DNA of 64,000 nucleotides from Ceratopteris richardii. Taxonomy: Eukaryota > Streptophyta > Polypodiopsida > Polypodiales > Pteridaceae. The notes under the pieces were generated by a model. The model was not told the origin of the DNA and ran no database searches. It worked only from the letters and a program-made list of their open reading frames with translations. A program made the translations under genes and the position numbers. Every line of letters starts with the position of its first letter. The first letter of the stretch is position 1. The stretch covers positions 86,835,440 to 86,899,439 of the forward strand of contig CM035417.1 of assembly GCA_020310875.1 (NCBI GenBank), in the 5' to 3' direction. Positions 47,119-58,610 of this stretch are shown one piece after another.

Positions 47119-47493
47119 TGTCACGAGGAAGGAGATAAGGAAGAGAGCTCTCACACACACTCTCACTCTCAAGGAGAAGCACACACACACATTGAGGAAA
47201 GGAAGAATGATCTTCTTCTTCTATTACATAAAAAGGAATGTACAAGAATGACCTAAAAAACAAGAATACAACAAGTGCAATATATAAAGATCAATACATA
47301 AGGAAAAACCTAATGTCCGCAAATGTGTGAGCTGGCAAGGAAAAAATGTGCCATCACTCTCGATAGATAAATCTAATAAAACTCAATGAAGTAGCCCTGA
47401 CATATACGGACATGACCACTATACATGTCAGAGAAACAAAAAACTGGTACGTGTCATCCTGGATCATCACATGTTGAGCTTGATATCTCAACA
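47119..47493 (-). repeat. 3' LTR of copia E (minus orientation)
   Basis: 375 bp, TGTCACGAGG to ATCTCAACA on the plus strand, next to CAGAG. Confidence 0.93.
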
Positions 47494-49025
47494 CTTCCCC
47501 TCAAGCTCAACGCCATATCCTGTAATCCAAGCATCTCCCGAAACTTCTTCAACTTCTCAACTCCAAGTGCTTTGGTGAAAATATCAGCAACCTGCTCATC
47601 TGTTCTCGCATAAACAAGATCAATATCACCTGCTAATACCTTCTCTCTGACGAAGTGATAATGTACCTCGATATGCTTTCTTCTAACATGGAAAATAGGG
47701 TTTTATGCTAACTGTATGGCGCTAAAATTATCACAATAGATATTGATAGGCTTTTGCACTTGCACACCTAAATCTTCAAGTAACATCTCTAGCCATGATG
47801 CCTCACATGCCGCCATTGCAGCACCTTTATACTCAGCCTCTGTACTGGACAAAGCAACAGTGGGTTGCTTCTTGCTGCTCCATGTAACAACTGCACTCCC
47901 AAGTGAGAATAGAAAGCCACTAGTAGATCTTCTATCTGGAATGCTACCAGCCCAATCTGCATTGGTGTATCCATAAACCTGCAAATCTACACCAGCCTCA
48001 TAAAACAATGCATAATCCAAAGTAGCATGCACATAACGTAGAGTGCACCTCAAAGCATCCAAATGTGGCTTCTTGAGAACCTGCATAAATTGACTTTCAA
48101 GTCCAACAGTATAGCTTAGATCAGGCCTTGTAATTGTGAGATATATAAGACTTCCCACAATTTTCCTGTACATAGTAGCATTTTCCAATGCTTCACTTGA
48201 TGTAGTATCCAACTTCAAATTCTGATCTAATGGCATAGAAATTGGCTTACAACCAGCCATACCATACTTTTGTAATATATTCAAGGCATATTGCCTTTGT
48301 GACATCCATATACCTGTTTTTGTATGTATAAACTCAATGACCAAGAAATAGCGAAGCACACCAAGATCTTTCATGTCAAATTCCTGCATAAGAAGTTGCT
48401 TTATCTTTTTGATGCTCCCTTCATTATCACCACCTACAATCAGGTAATCAACATAAATAGCCACAATAGTGATGCCATCATCAGCCTTCCTTGTATATAG
48501 TGAGTGATTTGCATCACACATAGAAAACCCAATGTTGGTTAAGTAATCAGCAATCCTTGCATGCCATTACTTCAGCCCGTACAAAGCCTTTTGCAACCTG
48601 CAAACATATTCTAGATGCTTTGAATCTTCATATCCTTGCGGTTGGTCCGTATATACTTCTTCCTGTAACTCACCATGTAGGAAAGCATTCTTCACATCCA
48701 TCTGATGCAAAGTCCATCCTTTTGCTATAGCTAATGCAACAAGTGTCCTGACAGTAGACATTTTATCTACAGGGCTGAATGTTTCCTCATAATCAATGCC
48801 ATATGTCTGTGCATATCCTTTAGCTACCAATCATGTTTTATACCTACTTATGCTACCATCAGCATTATGCTTTACCTTGTAAACCCATTTGCAGCCTATG
48901 GGTTTCTTTCCTTGCGGCAATGGAACCAGCTTCCATGTATCATTTCCATAAAGTGCAGCCATCTCCTCATCCATAGATTTTTCCCAATCTACAATTCCAA
49001 TTGCATCTCCAAAGCAAGAAGGTTC

Positions 49026-49214
49026 TGTTGGGGATGTAAGGGTCATGTGACCTTACCCCCATATTCATATATATACATCATATATAGAGTATTGCCTCAA
49101 GAGAGATCATTATGTGGGTTTCGAGGCTCCCACGCATGTCCGCGCGTCTCTCCTCTCTTCTCTCTCCCTCCATCTCCTCCTTCCTCCTCTTGTTCTGCAC
49201 ACCAAAGCCCTTCA
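49026..49214 (+). repeat. 5' LTR of F
   Basis: 189 bp, TGTTGGGGATG to CCCTTCA, with a short TATATATA stretch near 49069-49085 that may be its TATA box. Confidence 0.93.
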
Positions 49215-50934
49215 TTGGTATCAGAGCATGCTGAAGGCTTGTGTGCAAGAAGCTTCAATGGAAGCTTAAGTGAGAAAAGGTAGAAGTGCAGGTCGGCATC
49301 TCTTGACAGCTGTTCAGTATTTTAGTCATAACTCGAGCTACGAAGCTCCGATTGATGCGTTTTAAAGTTCTGTACATAGCTAACACAGAGAGCTACAACT
49401 TCACAGAAGGGCGCAGAACCTGGTTCAGAGTTTTTGACTGCCGAAAAGTCGAAAAACGCAGAGTATTGTAGTAAGCGAATCTACATTGAGTAGGATAGTA
49501 GGTCGATTTTTGAATCATAATTTGAGTTCTACAGCTCGGAATTCGATGATTCAACTTGCTGCTCGTAGCTTGAAAAAACAGCTACAACTTTGTAGAAGAA
49601 CTCAGATCCAGATTCGAAGGTTTAGGTTGCCGAAATTGCAGAATACAGAGCAGTACTGTTGCAAGTGAAAGTGAAATTGACAGTAGGTGCTTGTTTTGAG
49701 CATATCTTGAGCTACGCACCTCCGATTGAGGTGTTCTTTATCGCGTTACGTAGCTAAGAGTTAGATCTTGAAGTTTTCTGAAGACCAAAAGTTTAGATTC
49801 AGAGGTTATCACCTCTGAAACAACAAAACACAGAGCAGTACAGTTTTGTCCAAACAACCCTAATTGCACTTGGAGGTTGAATTTGCTTTGGAACTTCTTC
49901 GAGAGAGAATTTTTGGTGTGCAAGCTCTTATTCTTAGGGCTTGAAGGCATAGTACATGTATGATCATTGTGGTAGCTTCTCCATATGAGAGTAGAGCATG
50001 ATCTTGTCACATGTTTGACATGTAAGATGACATTGTGGTATACTCCTTTTTTGAGAATTTTGTCATCATGAGTTCGATCATGGATGTATAGTGGCATTGT
50101 GGTCTATATCTTGCTTATGCCACTTGGTTATGGATTTAGTTACCGATTGCATACAATTCTGTGAGAGTTGATTATGGATCTTGGTTGGTACTTGTATCTT
50201 TTTTTTGTTTTCTTTGCAGGTATATGATCCAGATTGGAGCCTCAGTTGCACACTTGTTTGTCACCTTGATTTGCTATTCTATTAGCAAATGTTCATTGAT
50301 TTGATATTGTGGATGGTGATTCCCACATGGTTATTTTGGTTTTAGAGTCCATTTTGTAGAGGAGATACTGTTGAAATTTCGACACCTTTTATGCTAGAAG
50401 AGAACTCTAGTGGATCTTGAAGCTTGTGTGATAGCTTTGGATCATTGTTGATCTCCATTTACTTGGACTTGGTCACAGGTTATTTGTGATAGGTTGGACA
50501 TCTTGCAGGATTTATTCTTGATTGGGAGTTGTATTGCCATTGTATTGGCATGTATTGCCATTAGTTTATGGGCATATGTATTTTCATTATCCTTGATTAC
50601 ATCAATGACAGGTGGTGACAGATTACTCATTGTTCTTTTGATATTGATTATATTATTTGATTGCTCAGTTTACAGGGGATACTCTGTCGAAATTTTCCCA
50701 GGATTCTTTCACATCTATTTGGTCACTTTGGAGACTTGGTGAACAAGACTTATGCTCATGGTTTTATGTGCATGCTAGATGCATGGTTATGTGATAGGTG
50801 GTTCACATGGTTTTCTCCTCCACAGAGACATATGTGATGTGAGTTATGCATATGGATATGCAGGTGTCATCCTATTGGTGATAGAGTATTGTTTCTAGTC
50901 TCTTAGTACATTACTAGTCTCTTGGATTGCCAGC

Positions 50935-51273
50935 ATGGTGTCTTCTCGATTTGATGGCACTGACTTTCCGAGATGGAAAGCTCAGATGTGGCATACATTG
51001 GTTCGTGCAGGGTTACACATGTATGTGCATAGAGATGCACAGAGGCCTCGTGACATGCCCGACCACGTATGGATGGATATGGATGCATTGGCCAGCTCCA
51101 CTATTCGATTACAACTTGTGGATTCTATATATGAGTCTGTTATGTATGAGGAGACGAGTAGTGCATTATGGCAGAGACTACATGATATGTATGCGTGTCC
51201 TTTGACTCATGTGAGACATAGATCACATCGACGACTTCGATGTTGGCATTGTGGTCTTCAGGGCCATATTTGA
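50935..51273 (+). CDS. F gag-like reading frame
   Basis: 112 codons: MVSSRFDGTDFPRWKAQMWH is the copia gag opening (F-G-T-(N/D)-F/Y-x-x-W), followed by YEETSSALWQRLHDMY and a knuckle start CWHCGLQGHI near its end. Shorter than a normal copia gag. Part of a fossil element. Confidence 0.7.
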   Translation: MVSSRFDGTDFPRWKAQMWHTLVRAGLHMYVHRDAQRPRDMPDHVWMDMDALASSTIRLQLVDSIYESVMYEETSSALWQRLHDMYACPLTHVRHRSHRRLRCWHCGLQGHI

Positions 51274-51291
51274 CGAGGTTGCTTCAGGCGG

Positions 51292-52593
51292 ATGCGACGA
51301 CGATGTCAGAGATATGCATGTGATGCAGGTCAGGTAGTGGTTTCAGGAGAGTCTATGGTAGTTGATTATGCTAGTGATGGTGATATCACTTTCTCCTATG
51401 GTTCATCTCAGGATTCTTCTTGTTCATTGGATAGCACACATATGGCTTGGTTGCTTGATGCATTATCCACTTTTCATGTTACTCCACATCGTGAGTGGTT
51501 TTGTCGATTCTCAGGTGAGAGTCGTGGATGTGTGCACATGTCTGATGGTATGGCATATGACATTGAGGGTGCAGGAGATATATGCCTTATGCTACCTAGT
51601 GGAGCATCACTTATGCTCAGACATGTACGCTATGTGCCTTCATTCCCTATGAGCTTGATTTCAGTTAGCCAGTTACAGGAGAGCACATGTTATGCATTCC
51701 TTGGTGAGCATCATTTTCAGTTGCAGTTGGGACAGCTTACGCTTGTCAGAGGTGCTAGGATTGGGCACAGGTATCCACTGCAGGTACTTCATGTGAGAGA
51801 CAGTCTCGTCTTAGTGGGAGTTCAGCCTTATGTGCGATGTGAGACTCGTCATGTCTCATTTTGTCGATCTATAGATAGGTCTATGGATATTCTTGATGCA
51901 CATGTATGGCATGATTTAGATGCTCAGATGGATGCAAATGTAGAGCATGTTTTGGATGTTCATGATACTTATGTAGAGCATGGTTTGGTTGATCATATGG
52001 ATGCTCTTATGGAGGACACTTTGGATGATCATTTGGATGCTTTAGAGCATGATATGGATGCTCATATAGAGCATTGTGATGATACTCACTTAGAGTTAGA
52101 TCATCAGTTTGACCTTGGTATTGATGTTGTGCAGTTAGCTCATGTGGAGCATGATCATACACTTGGTGTGATAGAGCAGGATTGCTCTCATGGTATACAG
52201 TGTATGGTAGAGCATATTAGCTCTCATGATGCACAGCTAGATACATCCTTGTTTGTGAGCATGGCTGATTTATATGTTGAGGAGTCAACAGTTATGCAAT
52301 CATTCTTGGATTCGCTCATGCCAGATGTTGACACAAATATATCAGGACATGTTGGTCTTGATGATAGTGCTTTGGATGCCTTGGATATAGGCATGGACGA
52401 CATACTTAGGTTAGCCAGGATAGCACATGTTTCGTCAGCATTCGAGAGTCTGATGTATGAGTTGTTATGCTCGAGACCAGACATTGCAGTTGCTATTGGA
52501 GCATTTGCACTTGGAGTTGTTAGTCATTCGATGATTGACATAGGCATGGAGCGAGTGGGAGCTTTGCAGGAACTTCATCAGTTCTTGCATTAG
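51292..52593 (+). CDS. F protease-like plus Asp/His-rich reading frame
   Basis: 433 codons. Residues about 40-190 match the copia protease-to-pre-integrase region: TFHVTPHREWF, DIEGAGDICLMLPSGASLML and VRYVPSFPMSLISVSQLQ, ending LYPLHVLHVRD-like text. Residues about 200-370 are an Asp/His-rich, Met-rich stretch with imperfect repeats of the type MDAHIEHCDDTHLELDHQFD. The last part, about 385-433, contains ESLMYELLCSRPDIAVAIGA, like the reverse transcriptase/RNase H junction (SLMYAMV-TRPDIAFAVG) of copia. So a gag-protease head is joined to a low-complexity middle and a copia-derived tail. Fossil element; function unknown. Confidence 0.75.
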   Translation: MRRRCQRYACDAGQVVVSGESMVVDYASDGDITFSYGSSQDSSCSLDSTHMAWLLDALSTFHVTPHREWFCRFSGESRGCVHMSDGMAYDIEGAGDICLMLPSGASLMLRHVRYVPSFPMSLISVSQLQESTCYAFLGEHHFQLQLGQLTLVRGARIGHRYPLQVLHVRDSLVLVGVQPYVRCETRHVSFCRSIDRSMDILDAHVWHDLDAQMDANVEHVLDVHDTYVEHGLVDHMDALMEDTLDDHLDALEHDMDAHIEHCDDTHLELDHQFDLGIDVVQLAHVEHDHTLGVIEQDCSHGIQCMVEHISSHDAQLDTSLFVSMADLYVEESTVMQSFLDSLMPDVDTNISGHVGLDDSALDALDIGMDDILRLARIAHVSSAFESLMYELLCSRPDIAVAIGAFALGVVSHSMIDIGMERVGALQELHQFLH

Positions 52594-52791
52594 TCATATG
52601 TGAGCTCGACTCTTGTCGATATGAGTCTAGAGCAATTTGAGGTGCATGGATACACCTTGTTCGAGGCCGTTGGTGTAGGCTGATCTGGTATGGGTAGAGA
52701 TCCGGACTCTTCCTGTACATTATTGTATAGTCCTAGATCATTCTTTGTATATTTTTCCACTTATGGTCACATTGACCCTTAAGTGGGAGAT

Positions 52792-53071
52792 TGTTGGGGA
52801 TGTAAGGGTCATGTGACCTTACCGCCATATTCATATATATACATCATATATAGAGTATTGCCTCAAGAGAGATCATTATGTGGGTTTCAAGGCTCCCACG
52901 CATGTCCGCGCGTCTCTCCTCTCTTCTCTCTCCCTCCATCTCCTCCTTCCTCCTCTTGTTCTCCACACCAAAGGGTTTCGAGGCTCCCACGCATGTCCGC
53001 GCGTCTCTCCTCTCTTCTCTCTCCCTCCATCTCCTCCTTCCTCCTCTTGTTCTGCACACCAAAGCCCTTCA
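52792..53071 (+). repeat. 3' LTR of F, with 91-bp tandem duplication
   Basis: 280 bp: the same sequence as the 5' LTR but with the block from GGGTTTC(A/G)AGGCTCCC to CACACCAAAG present twice. Frames reading through it on either strand are not genes. Confidence 0.93.
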
Positions 53072-56000
53072 GGTTCAGCATCTTGTATTACCTTTGTCAT
53101 GTAGGTACAATGATGAGCCATGTGACTATCATATGTCAATAGTTGCATTGAATTCTGCATCCTCCCAGATCTTCTTGGTCTTGGATCACTTCTCGTTGTA
53201 TCATCTATATGTGCCCTTCTTACTACTGGAGTCTTCAGAGAGGCCAATCCAAGTTCCTCATCAAGACTCTTTTCTGAACCGCTAGAATCCCCATCAACGT
53301 CTTCAAAACCTACACATGTTTTATGACCAGCAGAAAGCTTTTCTTTACCTTTCTTGGATGTATTTGATGAATTTTCTGGACTGAAATTTCCACATAATCT
53401 TCCACTCAATGGATTTGAGTTGGAACTATTGCTTAGTGATGCATCTGTCCACTCAAAACCTGAGATTCTGCACTTGATTTTTTAGAATTTTCTTTGTCAT
53501 TTGGTTCAAGACTCAGTCCTTCTTTGGCATCTATATAGAAGCTTGACATTTTATCAAATATCACATCTCTGCTCACCTTTACCTATCGTGTGAGTGGGTT
53601 ATATCATTTATATCCCTTTTGCTCAAGAGAGTATCCAATGAAGACACACTTTTCTGCTTTTGGATCAAGCTTCGTCCTCAATTCATTTGGGACATGTACA
53701 TATGCAATACAGCCAAAAACTTTTAGATGTGATAAGTTTGGCTTTTTACCTGTAAACTTCTCTTCAGGTCTAACTTGATGTACAGTAGTAGTCGGAGTTC
53801 TGCTCATGATGTATACAGTAGTATGCACAACTTCTGCCCAATAACAATGAGGCATATTCTTCTCAGCCATCTAGGCTCTTGCTATTTTTGTAATATGTCT
53901 ATTTTTGCATTTAGCAATGCCATTCTGTTATGGTGTGTACCTGCATGAAAACTGACATCGAATTCCATGATTTTTTGGAAAATTACTGAACTCATTTGAC
54001 ATGTATTCACCTCCTCCATCAGATCTTAATGTCTGAATGTACTTCCCTATCTGCTTTTCCACCATAGGTTTAAAATTCTGGAAGTGAGTGAACACCTCGC
54101 TCTTCTCTTTCATGACATATACCCATACTTTGCGTGTATGGTCATCAATGAAAGTAACATAAAACCTGTAACCGCCCATAGATGTGGTCTTTGCTGGACC
54201 CCAAACATTTGTATGTACTACTTCTAGTACATTCTCACTAACATGCTTGTCATGTGGAAATGATGCTCTTGACTGTTTACCAAATTAACATGCTGCACAT
54301 ACCTTTTGCATTTCCGCAACTTTGAAATTTGGTAGTCCATGGACAATCTCCTTTGACTGCATCAATTTCAGCCTTTGCAAGTTTGCATGTCCAATCCATT
54401 TATGCCACATCTCTATATCTGCAATAACTCCTGCACCTTTTGCAAACATGGCTGCATTCATTTCAGGAATCTTCACATTTAAGGTGAACATCCTACCCAC
54501 TTTGTTTTCTTTGGCAACCAATCGTCCATCCTGCTTGTACTCTTCTACATATAATCCACCAGCATTGAACCTGACTTGTAATCCCTAGTCAACCATTTGT
54601 CCAAGAGAAACTAGATTCTTTGTTATATTTGGAACACGCAACAACACATCAACAAGATGTTTTACCTTCTCGTCCTCCATAGACAATGCTATGTTTCTTG
54701 TATGCTCAATAGGATGCGATGTATCATCACCTGTTTCAACATATCCAGGAACTAGCATTTTTTGCAAACTACTAAACCATTCTGCATGATTGGTCATGTG
54801 ATTTGAAGCACCTGAGTCAACATACCAGACATTATCATTCGATTTTGAAATACCAGCAGACATCGTATTCATCATGTGGTGTTGAACCATGAAGAGCTTC
54901 TCAGAATCACCTGCACTTGTGGATGCATAGTTGTTTTGCTACCTTCTGTTATTTTGATTCTTCAACCTACAATCACGTTCAAAGTTTCCAGGTTTACCAC
55001 AATTCCAGCATCGTTTACTATCATTACCTGAATCATTTCTTTGGAAATTTCTGTGACTTTGGCTCCCCCTCCCTCGAAAATGTCCTCTTCCTCCTACATG
55101 TTTCTGTTGTTGACCTTGGTCTTGGTTATTGTTTGATCTTCTACTTCCAAAACCTCTATCTTTGCCTCTTCCTCTACCAGAGTAGAATACCTGCTCAGAA
55201 CTAGATTTTCCATGGGAGTTTGAGTCCTCACCAAGATTCTTTTCTTCAATAATCAACATAGATACCAGACCAGCAAAATTCGGAATATTTTCCTTGGTTT
55301 GTATAGAAGTTCTGAACTGCTTGTATGCAGCTCCTAAACCACGAAGACACACTTCCACCTTATCATCATCATCTACATTGATGCCAATAGATGCAAGTGA
55401 CTCACATATGCTTTTGATTTTCAAGGTGTAGTCACTTACCGACATGCTCTTCTTCTCCAATGTATGCAGCTCGTTCTTGAGTTGCAATTTGCGTGCCTTT
55501 GTATTGGTCTCACACAATGTGACCAAACTGTTCCAAGCCTCTTTTGGAGTCTTGGCATCCTGTATGTGTCCAATCATGCTATCGTATATGCTAACAGATA
55601 GCTAGTACATTACCTTTCATGCTCCTTGATTCCATTCCTCATATGTTGTTACCTGATCTGTAGTTCGATTCCTTTTTGGTAACTGCGGAGCATTTTCATT
55701 CCCTCCTTTGATGTACTTCTAGTAGCCTTTGCCCATCAAGAAATTCATCATTCTGAATCTCCAAGCATGGAAGTTTTTTTTGTCCAGCTTATCACTCATA
55801 AGCTGACTCATTCCATTTGTGTTTTCCATTTCTGCAGTAATTCACAACATTGCAAAACACTACAAGCAGCACTTCTGTTTGAACACTATCGCACTATGAC
55901 GTGACAATTCGATCTCAAAAAAACACAGTTTTCATGTATCAACAGTACACAGAATCACTTGAAATTCTGGACCTGGAATATATGAGTGTTGTCGAACACA

Positions 56001-56278
56001 ACGCAAGTTACAGTCTTTGAAACAAACCTGGTCTTTCTGTGGGCCCCACCTTCTGGGCTTGAAATGGAGGTCGAGATGGCTATGACACTTCGATCTGACA
56101 AAGACGATTGACCCTAAAGGGTTAAGTCACAAAAATATTTTGAGGTCTTCTACCTTCACACCGATTTTCATAGCAAATGGAGGTCATTTGTGAATCGCAT
56201 TTTCTCCACGCCTTGTTGCATACTCTTCACCATCGTCTTCTCCACGAGCTCTCTACAGCCACGTTGGATCTAATACCA

Positions 56279-56652
56279 TGTCATGAGGAAAGAGATAAGG
56301 AAGAGAGCTCTCACACACACTCTCACTCTCAAGGAGAAGCGCACACACAGATTGAGGAAAGGAAGGATGAACTTCTTCTTCTTCTATTACATAAAAAGGA
56401 ATGTACAAGAGTGACCTAAAAACAAGAATACAAGTGAAATATATAAAGATCAGTACATAAGGAAAAACCTAATGTCCGCGAATGAGTGAGCTGGCAAGGA
56501 ACAAATGTGCCATCACTCTGAGTAGGTAAATCTAATAAACCTCAATGAAGTATCCCTAACATATACGGGTATGACCACTATACATGTCAGAGAAACCAAA
56601 AACTGGTACGTGTCACCATGGATCATCACATGTTGAGCTTGATATCTCAACA
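56279..56652 (-). repeat. 5' LTR of copia E (minus orientation)
   Basis: 374 bp, TGTCATGAGG to ATCTCAACA, next to the complement of the primer site on the left and CAGAG on the right. Confidence 0.93.
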
Positions 56653-57980
56653 CAGAGGAAGTATAATTTTGAGTGGAAACTAGAGTTTTACCCCCCAAGC
56701 TTTTGAAGGATTTAGTCTTTGAGTGGAAGGATGGTAAACTAGCTAAAGTATGGTGGCACGAGGAATTCAGCGGGACCGACCAACAGAACCACATGTAGGA
56801 AGAGGAATACCCTGTAGAAGAAGGTCAAAGTGATGGCAATGTAACCTCACCATGATTGAAGCTAGCTTTAATACCCTTACCTCAAACCACTACCTTACAG
56901 ACGCTTGGTAACTCGATGACAAATACGCACCCACTACTAGTGTTAAACTATACTCATTTTCACGGGCGAGTGGATGAGGATCCAAATGTGCATGTACGGA
57001 CATTTGAGAATCAGTACTTATGTAACCATCGTAATATGCATGATAATCGGCACAAATTTCAAGTGTTTTAAGCCATGTTAGTCGACGATGCAGTAAAATG
57101 TCTTATTGAGTACCCTCCCAACTACTTTTCCATATATGTTGAATTGAAGTCAATGTTCTTGGAACGATTCCGGACTGCTAAGAGTATTTCGGAGTTACAT
57201 TCTTTACTTCAGTATATGTTGCAGAAAGGGATGGTTGAGCAATATGCATCAGATTTCAAATCTACACTGTGGTAGTTTTCTACGGATAAGTGTCCCGCAG
57301 AGAAAATGTTAACAGAGTTCTTTGTTGACGGACTTCAGCCACCCATTAAAGAGAAGATATATATGTACACACTTGAACAATCCTGTACGCTAGATCAGAT
57401 TATTGATTTAGTAATTAGGATGGATCGGAAGATGCAGTTTGCCAATTTGGGCTCAGAGAAGACTAATTTGGTATTCAAGAAGGTTGCAACCCTAGAGAAG
57501 TAGTTGTATTGCCTATGGTGCAGGAATGTGGGCCATATTATGGCCGATTGTGCACTTAATCAGGTATTTTGTCCTATTTGTAACAAAACTAATCATAGTT
57601 TGGAGGAATGTCGCTTTAATGTGCAAAATACCTTGGTGGCTACTATGCAAGTAGAGGTACCTTCCTAGAAAGATAATTTAACTGGGTATAAGCCCCAAGT
57701 TTCTACCAGACAATGGCCGAATAGTCAGGATGCTAGACTTGCAGGACCCTCTCAATATCCAAATTCACAGCAATTTTTGGAGCAATGATGTGGCTTCCAG
57801 CAAAACAGACAAGAGTTTGGTAGAGGACGGAGATTTCAACAACCTGGGCCAAGGAACCCTGGTAATCGTCCGATTTAGTGTCAGTTTTTTCTACAATATG
57901 GTCATAGACGGTGGGAATGTGAGGAAGCTAAGGAATACGATTAGCGGAAGCAAGAAGCGAAGCTCAAGGCACATATGGCC

Positions 57981-58210
57981 TGTTGATATATTTAGGTAGT
58001 GATGTGTGTGAACACTCTAGGACCGCAGGGGCACTTTTTTCCCTCTTTAGGAGGTTTTTTTCCCCCGGCTTGTATATACGCCTATTGCCCTAATGGGCTA
58101 CTTATCTTTGTACATTCTCTAGTAATACATTCAGTATTGTGTGTTGTGCTCCAAGCTTCTTATTCTTCCTTGTGTTGTTTGCATGTTTCCGCAGACGTCT
58201 ATCTCCAACA
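57981..58210 (+). repeat. 5' LTR of copia C
   Basis: 230 bp, TGTTGATATATTTAGG to ATCTCCAACA; same length as and clearly related to 32210-32439. Confidence 0.92.
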
Positions 58211-58610
58211 ATTGGTATCAGAGCAGGTCGTCGCTTCTTCTAGGGCGTCGTCGACACTCCTCCGTTTGCAGTCTCAGATTCACACGAAATTTGGTGAGCA
58301 TACTCAAGGTGTTTTCGAGATCAAAACGGCTTCGCTTTGTGGTGCCAAAATTGCGATCTGAGCTCGTTTCGGCCTCCGAACGCACTATCGTAGCGCTTGT
58401 GCAGGCTATTTCATCCTTTTGTACCAAAGGTATATACCAGTTTTTGTTCGCTAGTTTAAGCGTCTCGAAGTCTGCTACAGGTCTAGCAGAACTCATCTGG
58501 GCAGTTCCGTTCAACTTTTTGAGATACAGTCAATTTTCTGCATCAAGGTATTTTAGTCACCGGCCATGGCTGAAAGCAGTGATGTATTTCGTATGTTGGC
58601 TGTTGAGGAT

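Larger units (their letters stand above)
49026..53071 (+). mobile_element. Non-autonomous copia relative F, nested in E
   Basis: A 4046-bp plus-strand element with LTRs 49026-49214 and 52792-53071, target duplication GGTTC (49021-49025, 53072-53076), primer site TGGTATCAGAGC (49216-49227) and purine tract AAGTGGGAGA before the 3' LTR. It codes gag-like and protease-like parts, then an Asp/His-rich frame, with no integrase or full reverse transcriptase. Aside from a 91-bp tandem duplication in the 3' LTR the LTRs differ at only two or three positions, so F is young relative to E. The leader (about 49315-49835) has three imperfect repeats of about 160 bp. Confidence 0.9.
47119..56652 (-). mobile_element. 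Ty1/copia element E, nested in D1, host of F
   Basis: Minus-strand copia element with LTRs 47119-47493 and 56279-56652, target duplication CAGAG (47114-47118, 56653-56657), primer site TGGTATTAGATCC (complement of 56266-56278) and a purine tract (complement of 47494-47510). Coding parts, minus strand: gag from about 55830, zinc knuckle CWNCGKPGNFERDC near 55005-54965, protease YVDSGASNHMTNHAEWF near 54830, integrase pieces 54520-53604, reverse transcriptase about 49046-48300 with YVDYLIVGGD, RNase H to about 47703. Element F (49026-53071) splits it between integrase and reverse transcriptase. LTRs differ by roughly 24 substitutions in 370 bp. It is broken, with several breaks besides F. Confidence 0.92.
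46403..57980 (+). mobile_element. Ty3/gypsy-type element D1, split by copia E
   Basis: LTR about 46403-46932, primer-site TGGCGACCACGATGGGA (46935-46951), and leader to 47118; copia E (47119-56652) interrupts, and the leader and gag resume at 56653-57980. Gag (about 56856-57660) has the retrotransposon gag block LIEYPPNYFSIYVELKSMF and a knuckle-like C-X2-C-X4-H-X4-C ending ADCALNQVFCPIC. The target duplication CAGAG around E proves the two parts were once contiguous. It is broken in several places; pol is not seen, as copia C follows at 57981. Relative: D2 (62252-64000). Confidence 0.8.

Noticed and set aside
52783-53409. Several overlapping frames on both strands around 52.8-53.4 kb
   Set aside because: They read through the LTR of F and its 91-bp duplication; the minus-strand part beyond 53076 is copia E.
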